From contig NZ_LT707420.1 in assembly GCF_900155605.1 (NCBI RefSeq), positions 600,158 through 664,157 of the forward strand: a DNA stretch of 64,000 nucleotides, read 5' to 3'. Position numbers and translations under genes: made by a program. Below, one piece after another: positions 53,806 through 62,485 of this stretch; positions within the stretch are counted from its first letter, which is position 1; each line of letters begins with the position of its first letter. The notes beneath the pieces are model-generated. The model was not told where the DNA came from and made no database searches. It worked only from the letters and a program-made list of their open reading frames with translations. The stretch is from Actinomyces marseillensis (lineage in GTDB: Bacteria > Actinomycetota > Actinomycetes > Actinomycetales > Actinomycetaceae).

Positions 53806-54868
53806 GCCGCGCGTGCTTCGCAGATGGGCCGTGAATTTCGCCTTCACTCTCCCCTTCCTGATCTTCTATGGGATCTTCATCCTCTTCCCGGTCATCCAGG
53901 CTGTCCTCATGTCCTTCTTCAACTGGGACCTGCTGGGCAGCACCCGCGAATGGATCGGTTTGGAAAATTACACCCACATGCTTGGCGGTACCGGCCTGGT
54001 TTGGGACATCACTTCGATGTGGATGGTCCGACTGCTTTGCTTGGTGTGCGGAGTGTATGTGGCCGTCAAGGCGGTGCGCGAACGCGATCTGAACTCGGGC
54101 CGAATCCTCTTGATCGTCACTTTGATCGCTGCGGCAATCATCTTGGGAATCCATCCCGGTGATGGCGGTTCCTGGTCTGACCCGCGTTTTTGGAACGCGA
54201 TGAAGAACACCGCGATATTTACCCTGGTTTCGACGCCGATCATCGCGGGCCTCGGCCTGATCTACGCACTCCTCCTTCAACGAGGCGGACGGGCAAGCTC
54301 CTTCTACCGCGCGGCGCTCTTCGTCCCCTACGTTCTACCGGTCTCGGTTGCCACACTGATCTGGGGATACATGCTCAATCCCTCGCGCGGCATCGTCGCG
54401 CGCTTCACCGAATACATGGGATGGGGGACCATCTCGTGGCTTTCGGATCCGCAGTGGGCAATGACCGCAATCGTTGTAACAACCGTATGGTGGACGGTCG
54501 GCTTCAACCTCATCCTCTTTGGTGCGGGCCTTCAAGACATCGATCCGACACTGTACGAGGCCGCAAGCTTGGACGGCGCGAATTCCTTCCAAAAATTCGT
54601 CAACATCACCCTTCCGGGCCTTCGCCACGCAACGGTCTTGGTTCTGGTCACGCAGATCATTGCCTCGTTCCAAATCTTCGGTCAGGTCAACATCATGACC
54701 GCGGGCGGCCCCGGTGGAACAACGGATGTCCTCGTGCGCTACATCTACCAGACGGGCTTTAGGGATACCCAGCTTGGCTACGCCTCGGCAATGTCCTTGG
54801 TGCTCTTCGTCCTGATGGTCTTCATCTCTTTGATTCAATTCCTGATCTCACGCCAAAGGAGCCGCTGA
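53798..54868 (+). CDS. Sugar ABC transporter permease, MalF/UgpA type, with extra membrane hairpin
   Basis: 356 residues. The first span (FAFTLPFLIFYGIFILFPVIQAVLMSFFNWDLLG) and WIGLENYTHML are typical, but about 70 residues with two added hydrophobic segments (VRLLCLVCGVYVAVKAV and LLIVTLIAAAIILGI) then interrupt before DPRFWNAMKNTAIF. EAA loop EAASLDGANSFQKFVNITLPGL. ATG 53798 has the strong GAAGGTGA site; an in-frame GTG lies at 53765 inside the glycosidase. Pairs with the next gene. Confidence 0.9.
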   Translation: MPKPRVLRRWAVNFAFTLPFLIFYGIFILFPVIQAVLMSFFNWDLLGSTREWIGLENYTHMLGGTGLVWDITSMWMVRLLCLVCGVYVAVKAVRERDLNSGRILLIVTLIAAAIILGIHPGDGGSWSDPRFWNAMKNTAIFTLVSTPIIAGLGLIYALLLQRGGRASSFYRAALFVPYVLPVSVATLIWGYMLNPSRGIVARFTEYMGWGTISWLSDPQWAMTAIVVTTVWWTVGFNLILFGAGLQDIDPTLYEAASLDGANSFQKFVNITLPGLRHATVLVLVTQIIASFQIFGQVNIMTAGGPGGTTDVLVRYIYQTGFRDTQLGYASAMSLVLFVLMVFISLIQFLISRQRSR

Positions 54869-54869
54869 G

Positions 54870-55697
54870 ATGCGAGAGAAATTCAAGTCCTGCGGCTACC
54901 ACGTCGTCATGATGGCACTTGCTCTGCTGTGGCTGATTCCGCTGCTGTGGACGCTGGTCATCTCCCTGAGCTCTAACTCCTCACTGAAGACCAACTCGCA
55001 GATCCTTGTCCCCACCGAGCCGACCTTGTCGAACTACGTGGACGTTTTTAGAACTGGACTCGCGGGGCGCTGGTTCCTCAACTCGATGATTGTTTCGATC
55101 ACCGCCACGATCATCACCGTCCTCATCTGCGCGGCCGCCGGATACGCCTTCGCGAAACTGCCCTTCCCCGGGCGCACCGTAGTCTACGGGCTGACCTTGG
55201 CGGGAATGATGGTTCCTAAAGAGGCAATGTTCGTCCCCTTGTTCATGATGTTTTCCGAGGCCGGGCTGGCGAATTCCTACATTGCGCTGATTTTCCCCCG
55301 CGTGGCCTTCCCCCTGGGCGTTTTCATCATGACGCAGTTCTTCTCTCAGGTACCCAGCGAAATGGAAGAGGCGGCACAAGTTGATGGGGCTTCTCCGATT
55401 CGAGTCTTCTTCTCCATCATGGTTCCGCTGGCGCGACCGGCTTTGATCGCCCTGGCAACCTTCTCTTTCGTTCAGACCTGGAACGACTACCTGTGGCCCT
55501 TGGTTTCGGCGACAAAGCCCGAAATGTTCACGGTCACCACGGGCCTCGCATCCTTGCAGGGAACCTTCGCACAATCGACAGAATTGGGCTCGCTGATGGC
55601 CCGAGGAATCGTCGGTGCTGCACCCCTGCTCATTGTCTTCCTCCTGCTTCAGAAATATCTGATCAGAGGAATCTCACTGTCCAGTGGCGATAAGTAG
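54870..55697 (+). CDS. Sugar ABC transporter permease, MalG type
   Basis: 275 residues, six spans: N-terminal MALALLWLIPLLWTLVISL, the family loop FLNSMIVSITATIITVLI, EAA loop MEEAAQVDGASPIRVFFSIMVPLARPAL and C-terminal QKYLIRGISLSSGDK, which resembles the GlnALA end of this family where the ATPase docks. Begins one base after the MalF-type stop. No ATPase gene follows, so a shared MsiK-type ATPase elsewhere in the genome is expected. Confidence 0.92.
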   Translation: MREKFKSCGYHVVMMALALLWLIPLLWTLVISLSSNSSLKTNSQILVPTEPTLSNYVDVFRTGLAGRWFLNSMIVSITATIITVLICAAAGYAFAKLPFPGRTVVYGLTLAGMMVPKEAMFVPLFMMFSEAGLANSYIALIFPRVAFPLGVFIMTQFFSQVPSEMEEAAQVDGASPIRVFFSIMVPLARPALIALATFSFVQTWNDYLWPLVSATKPEMFTVTTGLASLQGTFAQSTELGSLMARGIVGAAPLLIVFLLLQKYLIRGISLSSGDK

Positions 55698-55827
55698 GCT
55701 ATCGCCACCTGCGCCACACGCCTGATCGGCTTTCCCGGGGTTCTCAACGATGGCCTCGGAAATGGCGATCTTACATACACAGGAAAACTCACCACACCAT
55801 TCACCACACAGATTGAAAGGCATGACA

Positions 55828-57210
55828 ATGCGACAAGGACGCGCACTGGCACGTCACGCGGGATTCAGCGCATGCGCGCTGGCAACGACCGCTCTCTTCG
55901 TGCTCACCGGATGCGGAGTGTCCTCCACATCCTCCTCAAAGACCGTCGACGGTGCAGCAATTGCCGGCGTGAGCGATGAGGACCTCAAGGGGACCACCAT
56001 CACCATGGCTCGATTCTTCGGCGACTGCCAGGAAAAGACCGAGGGAGTCACCGACCTGTCCAAGGCCAATAGCGAATGCACCGCCATCTCGATCCTCACG
56101 AACAAGTTCAATGCTGAGAACAAGTGGGGCATCAAGGTCGAGCGTATGGGCGGCGCCTCGTGGCACAGCTACTACGACTCGCTCAACGCTGCTCTGGCCT
56201 CGTCGGATCGCCCCGACGTGGCAATCATGCACGGCTCCAACCTGCCCGACTACGCGGCCAAGGGCCTGCTCATGGAGGTGCCCGATGGAGTGGGTATCGA
56301 CCTGTCCGGCTCGACGAAGCCCGCTTTGGACGCTGTGACCTACAAGGACAAGAAGTGGGGCGTTCCCTTCGACACCCACGCCATCATCAGCCACCTGAAC
56401 ATGGATATCCTCTCCCAGGCCGGATTGGTCGGTGAGGACGGCACCTACAAGCTTCCGACTTCGCCCGATGAGCTCCTTGAGCACGCAAAGGCCGTGAAGG
56501 AAAAGACCGGAAAGAACTACATCGATATCGCCCTGTCGAAGGACCCGATGGGCGAGCGCTTGTGGATGACCCTGGTCCAGCAGCAGGGCTCGGACATCAT
56601 TTCCGCGGACGGTACCAAGGCAAACATGAACTCGCCCGAGGCGAAGACCTCCCTGGAGTTCATCAACACCCTGGTCAAGGACGGCTACACGACCGTCAAC
56701 CACGATTACGATGCTTCCGTGCAGGCCTTCCTGCGTGGCGAGTCTGCAGTGATGTACAACGGCGTGTGGTCGGTCAACCAGTTCACCGCTGAAGCTCCCT
56801 TCAAGTACGAGACCAGCGATGCGCTCATGCTCTTCAAGGACAAGGCAACCTGGGCAAACTCCCACGTGTGGACCGTTCCCGTCTCGGCCAAGCCCGATGC
56901 TAAGAAGTACCGTGCAGCCTTCGAGTTCACCAAGTTCCTCAATGAGCACACCGGGGACTGGGCAATCGCGACGGGTCACATGCCTGCAACCCAGAAGGCT
57001 CTGGACTCCAGCGAGTACCTCAACGCTCCGCACCGCTCGCAGTACCTGAAGACCGCGACGACCTACGCCCGCATGGCACCGCGCGTCGAGGCCTGGCCGA
57101 AGATCGCCGACCAAATTCAGGAACAGATCGAGGCCACCTGGCTCAACGGCGCAGGTGTGGAAGAAACCTTGAACTCCTTGCAGGAAGCGGCAAGCTCATC
57201 TCTGAAGTAG
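55828..57210 (+). CDS. Sugar ABC transporter substrate-binding lipoprotein
   Basis: 460 residues, family 1 extracellular solute-binding protein. Signal peptide with lipobox LTGC (ATTALFVLTGCG), then an S-rich linker. Core segments include ISILTNKFNAENKWGIKVER, PDVAIMHGSNLPDYAAKGLL, WGVPFDTHAIISHLNMD, FLRGESAVMYNGVWSV and ATGHMPATQKALDSSEY. ATG 55828 lies 7 bases from AAAGG; ATG 55822 and 55750 are in frame. It is last in the operon, after both permeases, and captures the glycan cleaved by the cytoplasmic family 2 enzyme. Confidence 0.92.
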   Translation: MRQGRALARHAGFSACALATTALFVLTGCGVSSTSSSKTVDGAAIAGVSDEDLKGTTITMARFFGDCQEKTEGVTDLSKANSECTAISILTNKFNAENKWGIKVERMGGASWHSYYDSLNAALASSDRPDVAIMHGSNLPDYAAKGLLMEVPDGVGIDLSGSTKPALDAVTYKDKKWGVPFDTHAIISHLNMDILSQAGLVGEDGTYKLPTSPDELLEHAKAVKEKTGKNYIDIALSKDPMGERLWMTLVQQQGSDIISADGTKANMNSPEAKTSLEFINTLVKDGYTTVNHDYDASVQAFLRGESAVMYNGVWSVNQFTAEAPFKYETSDALMLFKDKATWANSHVWTVPVSAKPDAKKYRAAFEFTKFLNEHTGDWAIATGHMPATQKALDSSEYLNAPHRSQYLKTATTYARMAPRVEAWPKIADQIQEQIEATWLNGAGVEETLNSLQEAASSSLK

Positions 57211-57246
57211 CGAGAGGTAGCTGCTGCTCGTAGTAGGGCAGAGTAG

Positions 57247-57278
57247 CCGGGGGTGAAGGCGTGGGCTTTCGCCCCCGG
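57247..57278 (+). terminator. Terminator after the sugar importer operon
   Basis: CCGGGGG (57247-57253) pairs with CCCCCGG (57272-57278), with inner GAA/TTC pairing. No T run. Confidence 0.6.
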
Positions 57279-57343
57279 CGCACGTTTGTCTGCCCCGGTT
57301 CCGCTTGTGCCCTCCGCTTTGCTCCTGGCACACGTTTGTCTGC
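57277..57343. repeat. Direct repeat of 17 bp at 50-bp spacing
   Basis: GGCGCACGTTTGTCTGC (57277-57293) and GGCACACGTTTGTCTGC (57327-57343) differ at one position and lie in the 219-base spacer between convergent genes. Confidence 0.5.
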
Positions 57344-57372
57344 TGCCGTGTCTGCCCGCTGTCGCCCCCTCC

Positions 57373-57438
57373 ACACGAAGTCGCGAAATGACACAGCTTA
57401 TGGCCTGTGTCTTTTGTCGACTTCGTGTGTCATTTGCG
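57373..57438. other. Long nested hairpin at the gluQ 3' end
   Basis: ACACGAAGTCG (57373-57383) and CGACTTCGTGT (57419-57429) enclose GACACAG (57390-57396) and CTGTGTC (57405-57411); overall the 24-base arms match at 20 positions. The segment CGCGAAATGACAC can instead pair with GTGTCATTTGCG (57427-57438), inside the gluQ end, so two exclusive folds are possible. It may terminate both convergent genes. Confidence 0.5.
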
Positions 57439-58464
57439 GGGAAAGAGCCTCTCCAAGTCGGGTGTCCATGGCTCTTGTGGAAGTGCTCGCAGTCTCTCGA
57501 CGTCCATCGATTCAAGAAGCTGCGAGGCCGAGTGAACCCCTTTAACACCCATCGAATGAGCTAGAACCTCGATGATCTGGGCGATGCTCACTCCTTGCTC
57601 TGTCAGTTCTTCGATGGTAACTGCGCCGTCACGCTTGGCTAGGCGTGCCCCGGAGGCAGACAACACCAGCGGAACGTGAACGTAGGTGACCTCCGGATAG
57701 TCGAGTAATCGTGCAAGTACAGCTTGGCCGGGGGACTGAGATAAGAGATCATCTCCGCGAACGACCTGATCGACGCCTTGGAATGCGTCATCGACAACAA
57801 CCGCCAAGTTATAGGCAGGGGCGCCGTCAGAGCGCTGAATAACGAAATGGTCAACCGGGCCCGTGTAATCACCGAAATACTCATCATGGACAGTCCACTC
57901 GGCGACGGGAGCTTTCAAGCGCAACGCGGGACGGCGCCCCTCGGTGGCAAATTCTTCACGCTTTCGGCTGATTTCGGCCTCGCTCAGGTGCAGGCAGGTC
58001 CCGGGGTAGTGTCCCGGTGGAACGTGAGGGGCGGAGGAGGCCTCGCGAATGTCCTTACGCGAGCAGAAGCACTCGAAAGCGTAACCCTCGTGGAATAGGC
58101 GCGCGACGGCCTCGTCGTGGACCTGCGCGCGAGAGGACTGGATCAGAACCTCGCCATCCCAATCGATTCCCAGTGCGGTTAGCTCGTCGATTTGGCGTTG
58201 TGTGGAGCCCGAGCGCACGCGATCGATGTCCTCGATTCGCAGGACGAACTTCCTTCCGGTCGTGCGCGCCCACATCCACGCCAGCAGCGCCGTGCGAAGG
58301 TTCCCCAGGTGCAGGTCGCCGCTGGGGGAAGGTGCGAAGCGTCCCACGCCAGTTGCGTGCAGCGCAGTTTCTCCCATTGCCGAGGCCGTGCTCGCGAGGG
58401 TGGGAAAGGCGGAGTTTTCCGCACCATTGCTGGGATGGGAAGAAAAAGGTGCCGCAGTTGCCAT
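57430..58464 (-). CDS. gluQ: Glutamyl-Q tRNA(Asp) synthetase
   Basis: 344 residues. A truncated GluRS paralogue lacking the anticodon-binding domain that attaches glutamate to queuosine of tRNA-Asp. Class I motifs: SGDLHLGN at 48-55 (HIGH) and RLAKRDG (KMSKS-like). Zinc ligands C-F-C and Y..C in the ECFCSRKD...HYPGTC segment are present. An extra N-terminal head of about 37 low-complexity residues precedes GRFAPSPSG; internal ATG near residue 30 (MGETALHATG) is an alternative start. Its upstream region is divergent from the crcB pair. Confidence 0.93.
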   Translation of the reverse strand: MATAAPFSSHPSNGAENSAFPTLASTASAMGETALHATGVGRFAPSPSGDLHLGNLRTALLAWMWARTTGRKFVLRIEDIDRVRSGSTQRQIDELTALGIDWDGEVLIQSSRAQVHDEAVARLFHEGYAFECFCSRKDIREASSAPHVPPGHYPGTCLHLSEAEISRKREEFATEGRRPALRLKAPVAEWTVHDEYFGDYTGPVDHFVIQRSDGAPAYNLAVVVDDAFQGVDQVVRGDDLLSQSPGQAVLARLLDYPEVTYVHVPLVLSASGARLAKRDGAVTIEELTEQGVSIAQIIEVLAHSMGVKGVHSASQLLESMDVERLRALPQEPWTPDLERLFPRK

Positions 58465-58631
58465 ACCCCAAGACTAACCTTGAAGACGTGGAAGAACGAA
58501 GAGATCGCGGACGCGGCGCGGCAGAGGGAAGCACTTCAGCGTGCGGGACGAACGCGTCAGGCTGCGTGGGGACAGATGCGTCATACCGCGTGGGGACAGG
58601 CGTACCAGGCAGTGCCGTGACCCATACGCAT

Positions 58632-59240
58632 ATGGCGTGGGTGTCGAGTCTTCCTTCGTGGGTGTGTGTTGCTTTCGGAGCTTTCCTTGGCACAGCAATT
58701 CGTGCGGGATTGGATCTCGCTGCTACGGGCAGCGGGAAAGTTGCGGTTTTTTCTTGGTCCACGGTGGCCGTAAATCTTTGTGGGGCCTTCTTTCTTGGTT
58801 TTGTCACTGCATGGGCACAGGGATACTTCCGCGAGGATGCTGTGCGCAGAAAAGTCATGCTTGTCGCAGGGAGCGGCTTCGCCGGCGCTTTGACCACATA
58901 CGCCACCATGGTCATGGCAAGTATCCATAATGCAGTCCAGGCAATGACAGCGGTCCCCGCTGCTGGGAGTGACCTTTCCGGAGCTGTCTCTTCTTCGTTT
59001 AGTGCTGCGGTGGAGTCCTCCTTGCCTCTGCTGATCGAGGGAATGCTTGCAAGCCTTGTATTGCTTGTAGTCGGTATTGGGATTGCTGCTTTGGGGTACT
59101 CGCTGGGAATACGTGCGGGCGGATCATCTCAATTAGGTGACAATCAGAAAGCATCTGAAATGCCTGAGGTTCTACGCACTGCAAGTGCCTCTTCGCCCAC
59201 GTCAAATGAGGACTCTTGCCCTCGGGGGGCAAAGAAATGA
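58632..59240 (+). CDS. crcB: Fluoride channel, CrcB/Fluc family, first subunit
   Basis: About 202 residues. Four spans with the Fluc signatures: FGAFLGTAIRAGLD, STVAVNLCGAFFLGF and GSGFAGALTTYATMV. The C-terminal polar tail of about 50 residues and an insert (AVPAAGSDLSGAVSSSF) between spans 3 and 4 lengthen it beyond the usual 125-130. The start is uncertain: ATG 58632 sits right at the first span; GTG 58617 and GTG 58488 are in frame but the stretch they add is low-complexity. It overlaps the second subunit by ATGA. No crcB riboswitch core was seen upstream. Confidence 0.82.
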   Translation: MAWVSSLPSWVCVAFGAFLGTAIRAGLDLAATGSGKVAVFSWSTVAVNLCGAFFLGFVTAWAQGYFREDAVRRKVMLVAGSGFAGALTTYATMVMASIHNAVQAMTAVPAAGSDLSGAVSSSFSAAVESSLPLLIEGMLASLVLLVVGIGIAALGYSLGIRAGGSSQLGDNQKASEMPEVLRTASASSPTSNEDSCPRGAKK

Positions 59241-59614
59241 CCCCACTGCTCTTTCTTCTCGTGTGTGTTTTCGGCTCCCTGGGTGCGCTCTCTCGCTGGC
59301 AGCTGGATCTTTATCTCAAAAAGTGTCGTGCAAAGCGAACACCCCAGTGGGGGATCGGCCTTGTCAATATGCTGGGCTGTTTATGCGCGGGGCTGGTTGC
59401 TGGTTCGCTTGCTCCGGTTTCGCCACTGTACTTCCTGGTATCAACGGGGTTTTTAGGCGGATTTACAACCTTTTCGACCGCTGTGCTTGATGCGGTAACC
59501 CTCATTCGTGAGCGGCGATACCGCAGTGTTGCAGGCCTTGTTCTAGGGGTCTGGCTGGGCGCAAGCGTGTTGGCCGTTACCGGTTTCCTCATTGCTGTCA
59601 GTTTCGCTATGTGA
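59237..59614 (+). CDS. crcB2: Fluoride channel, CrcB/Fluc family, second subunit
   Basis: 125 residues, four spans, with FGSLGALSRWQLD, GIGLVNMLGCLCAGL and GFLGGFTTFSTAVLD, the latter carrying the conserved TTFST track. Paired CrcB genes make the dual-topology or heterodimer form of the channel, which expels fluoride. Its ATG overlaps the first subunit's stop. Confidence 0.9.
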   Translation: MTPLLFLLVCVFGSLGALSRWQLDLYLKKCRAKRTPQWGIGLVNMLGCLCAGLVAGSLAPVSPLYFLVSTGFLGGFTTFSTAVLDAVTLIRERRYRSVAGLVLGVWLGASVLAVTGFLIAVSFAM

Positions 59615-59632
59615 GGTTGTGTAACAAAAAAT

Positions 59633-59661
59633 TTGGACACTCCGGCAGGGACTCATAGTCT
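59633..59661 (+). promoter_or_regulatory. Candidate promoter of metNIQ
   Basis: TTGGAC (59633-59638), 17 bases, TAGTCT (59656-59661), ending 24 bases before the metN GTG. No SAM riboswitch fits in the 71-base spacer. Confidence 0.4.
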
Positions 59662-59685
59662 AAGACTGCATGGAAGGAGGACCCA

Positions 59686-60771
59686 GTGATTGATCTGATC
59701 GACGTCTCGAAGATCTATCCCGTGAAGGGAAGTGATGATGTCGTTGCCCTTGATCACGTGAATCTGCACGTTAAAGCAGGCAGTATTCACGGAATCGTCG
59801 GCCAGTCAGGTGCTGGTAAGTCAACACTCATTCGCTGTCTGACCGCTCTGGAAAAACCGACCTCTGGGTCGATCATCGTTGACGACATTGATCTGTCGCA
59901 GCTCCGCGGACGCGAATTGCGCCAAGCACGACGCAAGATTGGCATGGTCTTCCAAGCAGCGAACCTTTTCGATGCCAAGACTGCGGGAGAAAACATTGAA
60001 TTCCCGCTGAAGGTCGCGGCGAAGAAAGAATTCACCCGTGAGGAACGCAAAGAACGCGTTCGTGAACTTCTTGCCCTAGTCGGCCTTGAACATCGAGGCG
60101 GAGCCTACCCCTCCGAGCTTTCCGGCGGTCAGCGCCAGCGCGTGGGTATTGCACGCGCGCTCTCAGACACCCCCCAAGTTTTGCTCTGTGACGAGCCGAC
60201 CTCAGCACTTGACCCCGAATCAACCCGTGCGATCCTGTCATTGCTGCGCCAGGTTCGTGACGAAACCGGCGTCACCATCGTCATCATCACTCACGAGATG
60301 TCGGTTGTTCGCGAGATCTGTGACTCCGTGACGCTCCTGAAAAATGGCGGAATTGTCCAGAGTGGAACAATCGAAGAAGTCCTAGCCGACCCGGGTTCAC
60401 CTCTGGCAAAGGAATTGGTTCCCGCGCCCAGCGTCGACGAACTCGATGTCACTGACTTCAACCGCGAGCTGACTGAGCGTGAAATCGCTGCACAGAGCGA
60501 CTCGGCGGAAGGCGATACCCCAGCCCAGGCCTCGGAAGACGGAAATATTCTTCTGGACGTCATCTTCACCTCGCATCCGGGTGTCCCAACCGGTTCGAAT
60601 ATGCTCAATCTTGCCGCGAAGGTCGGAGCGGACGTGACCGCAGGAACTTTCGAATCAATGGGGTCTGTCCAGGTTGGACGCTTGGCTTTAGCGGTTCCCG
60701 CCGCCCAGCGGTTCTCGATCATTGACCAACTTCGCGCCCAGGGCGCACATGTGGAGGTGCGTTCGCTGTGA
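59686..60771 (+). CDS. metN: Methionine ABC transporter ATP-binding protein
   Basis: 361 residues. ATPase domain: Walker A GQSGAGKST, signature LSGGQRQRVGIARAL, Walker B VLLCDEPTSALD, His switch IITHEM. The C-terminal regulatory NIL (ACT-like) domain, about residues 285-361, binds methionine and inhibits transport in E. coli MetN. GTG 59686 follows an excellent GGAAGGAGG box. It is coupled to metI by GTGA overlap. Confidence 0.95.
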   Translation: MIDLIDVSKIYPVKGSDDVVALDHVNLHVKAGSIHGIVGQSGAGKSTLIRCLTALEKPTSGSIIVDDIDLSQLRGRELRQARRKIGMVFQAANLFDAKTAGENIEFPLKVAAKKEFTREERKERVRELLALVGLEHRGGAYPSELSGGQRQRVGIARALSDTPQVLLCDEPTSALDPESTRAILSLLRQVRDETGVTIVIITHEMSVVREICDSVTLLKNGGIVQSGTIEEVLADPGSPLAKELVPAPSVDELDVTDFNRELTEREIAAQSDSAEGDTPAQASEDGNILLDVIFTSHPGVPTGSNMLNLAAKVGADVTAGTFESMGSVQVGRLALAVPAAQRFSIIDQLRAQGAHVEVRSL

Positions 60772-61490
60772 AGCTTTCGGCTCTGTCAACAGTCCTTACG
60801 CTACTTCCGCTGGGCAAAGGCGACCCGACGTGGGGCGATAACCCCGCGCTCACCCAGCAGTTCCTCCCGGCAATCGGGGAGACCCTGCTCATGGTCGTCT
60901 TCGGCACGCTCTTTACCGTCCTCGTTGGTCTACCTCTCGGGCTGCTCCTTGTCCAGACATCGAAGACGGGCCTGACGCCTAACAAGATGATCAATCAAAT
61001 CGTTGGTTTAATCGTCAATGTTGGCCGCTCTTTCCCCTTCCTGATCCTCATCATCGTGCTGCTTCCGGTGACCAGACTTGTCATGCGCAGTGCGATTACC
61101 TGGCAGGGGGCAACCTTCCCCTTGGTTATCGGTGCGATTCCTTTCTTTGCCCGCCTGGTGGAAACCAACCTGCTTTCCGTCGAAAACGGTAAGGTCGAGG
61201 CCGCGCTTATGGCGGGGGCTTCCAACCGTCGGATCCGGTGGAGCATTCTGGTTCGCGAGGCCTTGCCTGGCATTATCCAGTCCGTGACGGTTTTGGCGAT
61301 CACCTTGGTGGGCTACTCGGCAATGGCGGGCGTCGTTGGTGCCGGTGGCCTCGGAAAGATGGCGATCGACTACGGGTACCACCGCTTCCAGACAGACACA
61401 ATGATCTGCTCGGTCGTTGCGATCATCATTATTGTTCAGTTAATTCAAATGATTGGCGACATGCTCAGCCGGCTGGTGGATCACCGCTGA
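60768..61490 (+). CDS. metI: Methionine ABC transporter permease
   Basis: 240 residues, five spans, with the MetI signature GDNPALTQQFLPAIGETLLMV at the start, GLPLGLLLVQTSKTGLTPNKM, and the coupling loop VEAALMAGASNRRIRWSILVREALPGII. Its 3' end forms a hairpin into the following spacer. Confidence 0.94.
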   Translation: MKLSALSTVLTLLPLGKGDPTWGDNPALTQQFLPAIGETLLMVVFGTLFTVLVGLPLGLLLVQTSKTGLTPNKMINQIVGLIVNVGRSFPFLILIIVLLPVTRLVMRSAITWQGATFPLVIGAIPFFARLVETNLLSVENGKVEAALMAGASNRRIRWSILVREALPGIIQSVTVLAITLVGYSAMAGVVGAGGLGKMAIDYGYHRFQTDTMICSVVAIIIIVQLIQMIGDMLSRLVDHR

Positions 61491-61505
61491 GCATCCACCA
61501 GCCGG
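61469..61505 (+). terminator. Hairpin across the metI stop codon
   Basis: CCGGCTGGTGGAT (61469-61481) pairs exactly with ATCCACCAGCCGG (61493-61505). There is no T run, so it is likelier a stabiliser or processing signal than a full terminator. Confidence 0.55.
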
Positions 61506-61609
61506 GTCGCGAACTCTGCTTGGTAATTAGGTAATAATTCGCGGGATTATCCCGGGCCACTCAGGTCCCCCCCGCTTGTAGGAAACAGACAATCTAAGGA
61601 ATTACTCTC

Positions 61610-62449
61610 ATGCGTCACTCTCGTTCACTTCGTACTCTTGCCGGTCTTGGCGTTGCAGCAGCACTGGTCCTCTCGGCCTGCTCCAGCGGCTCCGCGGGCT
61701 CTTCATCATCTTCGAACGGTGCAACCACCATCACCGTTGCAGCCAGCCCCTCGCCTCACGCAAAGATCCTCAAGTACATCCAGGACAACCTGGCAAAGGA
61801 CGCGGGAATCAACATCAACATCAAGGAATTCACCGACTACGATCTGCCCAACCGTGCGCTGGATCAGGGTGAAGTTGATGCAACCTACCACCAGACTGTT
61901 CCCTACTTGGAGAAGGCTGAGCAGCAGTTCAACTACGATTTCACTCCTGGTAAGGGCATTCACCTCGAGCCCCTGGCCATTTACTCCTCCAAGCACAAGT
62001 CGCTGGATGAGCTTCCCGAAAAGGGCGGAATCATTGGCGTGATCTCCGATGTCACCAACCAGGAACGCGCCCTGCGCCTCTTGGCTGCGAACGGCTTTGT
62101 TGAGATCCCCGCCAGCGGTGATGTCAACGTGTACACAGTCAAGAAGCTGAAGAACTTCGATTTCAAGGAAATCGACGGTCCTGTTCTGGTGAGCAACCTT
62201 GGTGAGACCGACTACTCGGTCATCAACGGTAACTTCGCACAGGAAGGCGGCCTTGCGCCTTCTCGCGATGGTCTGGCTGTCGAGTCCCCCGAGAACAACC
62301 CCTCGGTGAACGTTCTCGTGTGGAAGACCAGTGTTTCGGGCGATAAGGCCGAGGCCGTGAAGAAGCTCGATGAGCTCCTGCACTCCGACCAGGTGAAGAA
62401 GTACATCGAAGACACGTGGAAGGATGGCTCGGTGATTCCGGCCTTCTGA
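61610..62449 (+). CDS. metQ: Methionine-binding lipoprotein
   Basis: 279 residues, NlpA/MetQ family. Signal peptide with lipobox LSAC, a serine/glycine linker, then TITVAASPSPHAKILKYI, FTDYDLPNRALDQGEVDATYHQTVPYLE, the YSSKHKSLDELPEKGGIIGVISDVTNQERALRLL and NGNFAQEGGL segments of the family. It delivers D- or L-methionine to MetNI. AAGGAA precedes the ATG; a 119-base spacer separates it from metI. Confidence 0.95.
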   Translation: MRHSRSLRTLAGLGVAAALVLSACSSGSAGSSSSSNGATTITVAASPSPHAKILKYIQDNLAKDAGININIKEFTDYDLPNRALDQGEVDATYHQTVPYLEKAEQQFNYDFTPGKGIHLEPLAIYSSKHKSLDELPEKGGIIGVISDVTNQERALRLLAANGFVEIPASGDVNVYTVKKLKNFDFKEIDGPVLVSNLGETDYSVINGNFAQEGGLAPSRDGLAVESPENNPSVNVLVWKTSVSGDKAEAVKKLDELLHSDQVKKYIEDTWKDGSVIPAF

Positions 62450-62485
62450 TCAGGGGGTCTCGCGATTAACTGATCGCTACTTTGA

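Noticed and set aside
58465-58631. Fluoride (crcB) riboswitch upstream of the channel genes
   Set aside because: No recognisable conserved core could be found by eye in the leader.
59615-59685. SAM-type riboswitch before metNIQ
   Set aside because: The spacer is 71 bases and already contains a candidate promoter and ribosome site; too short for an S-box.
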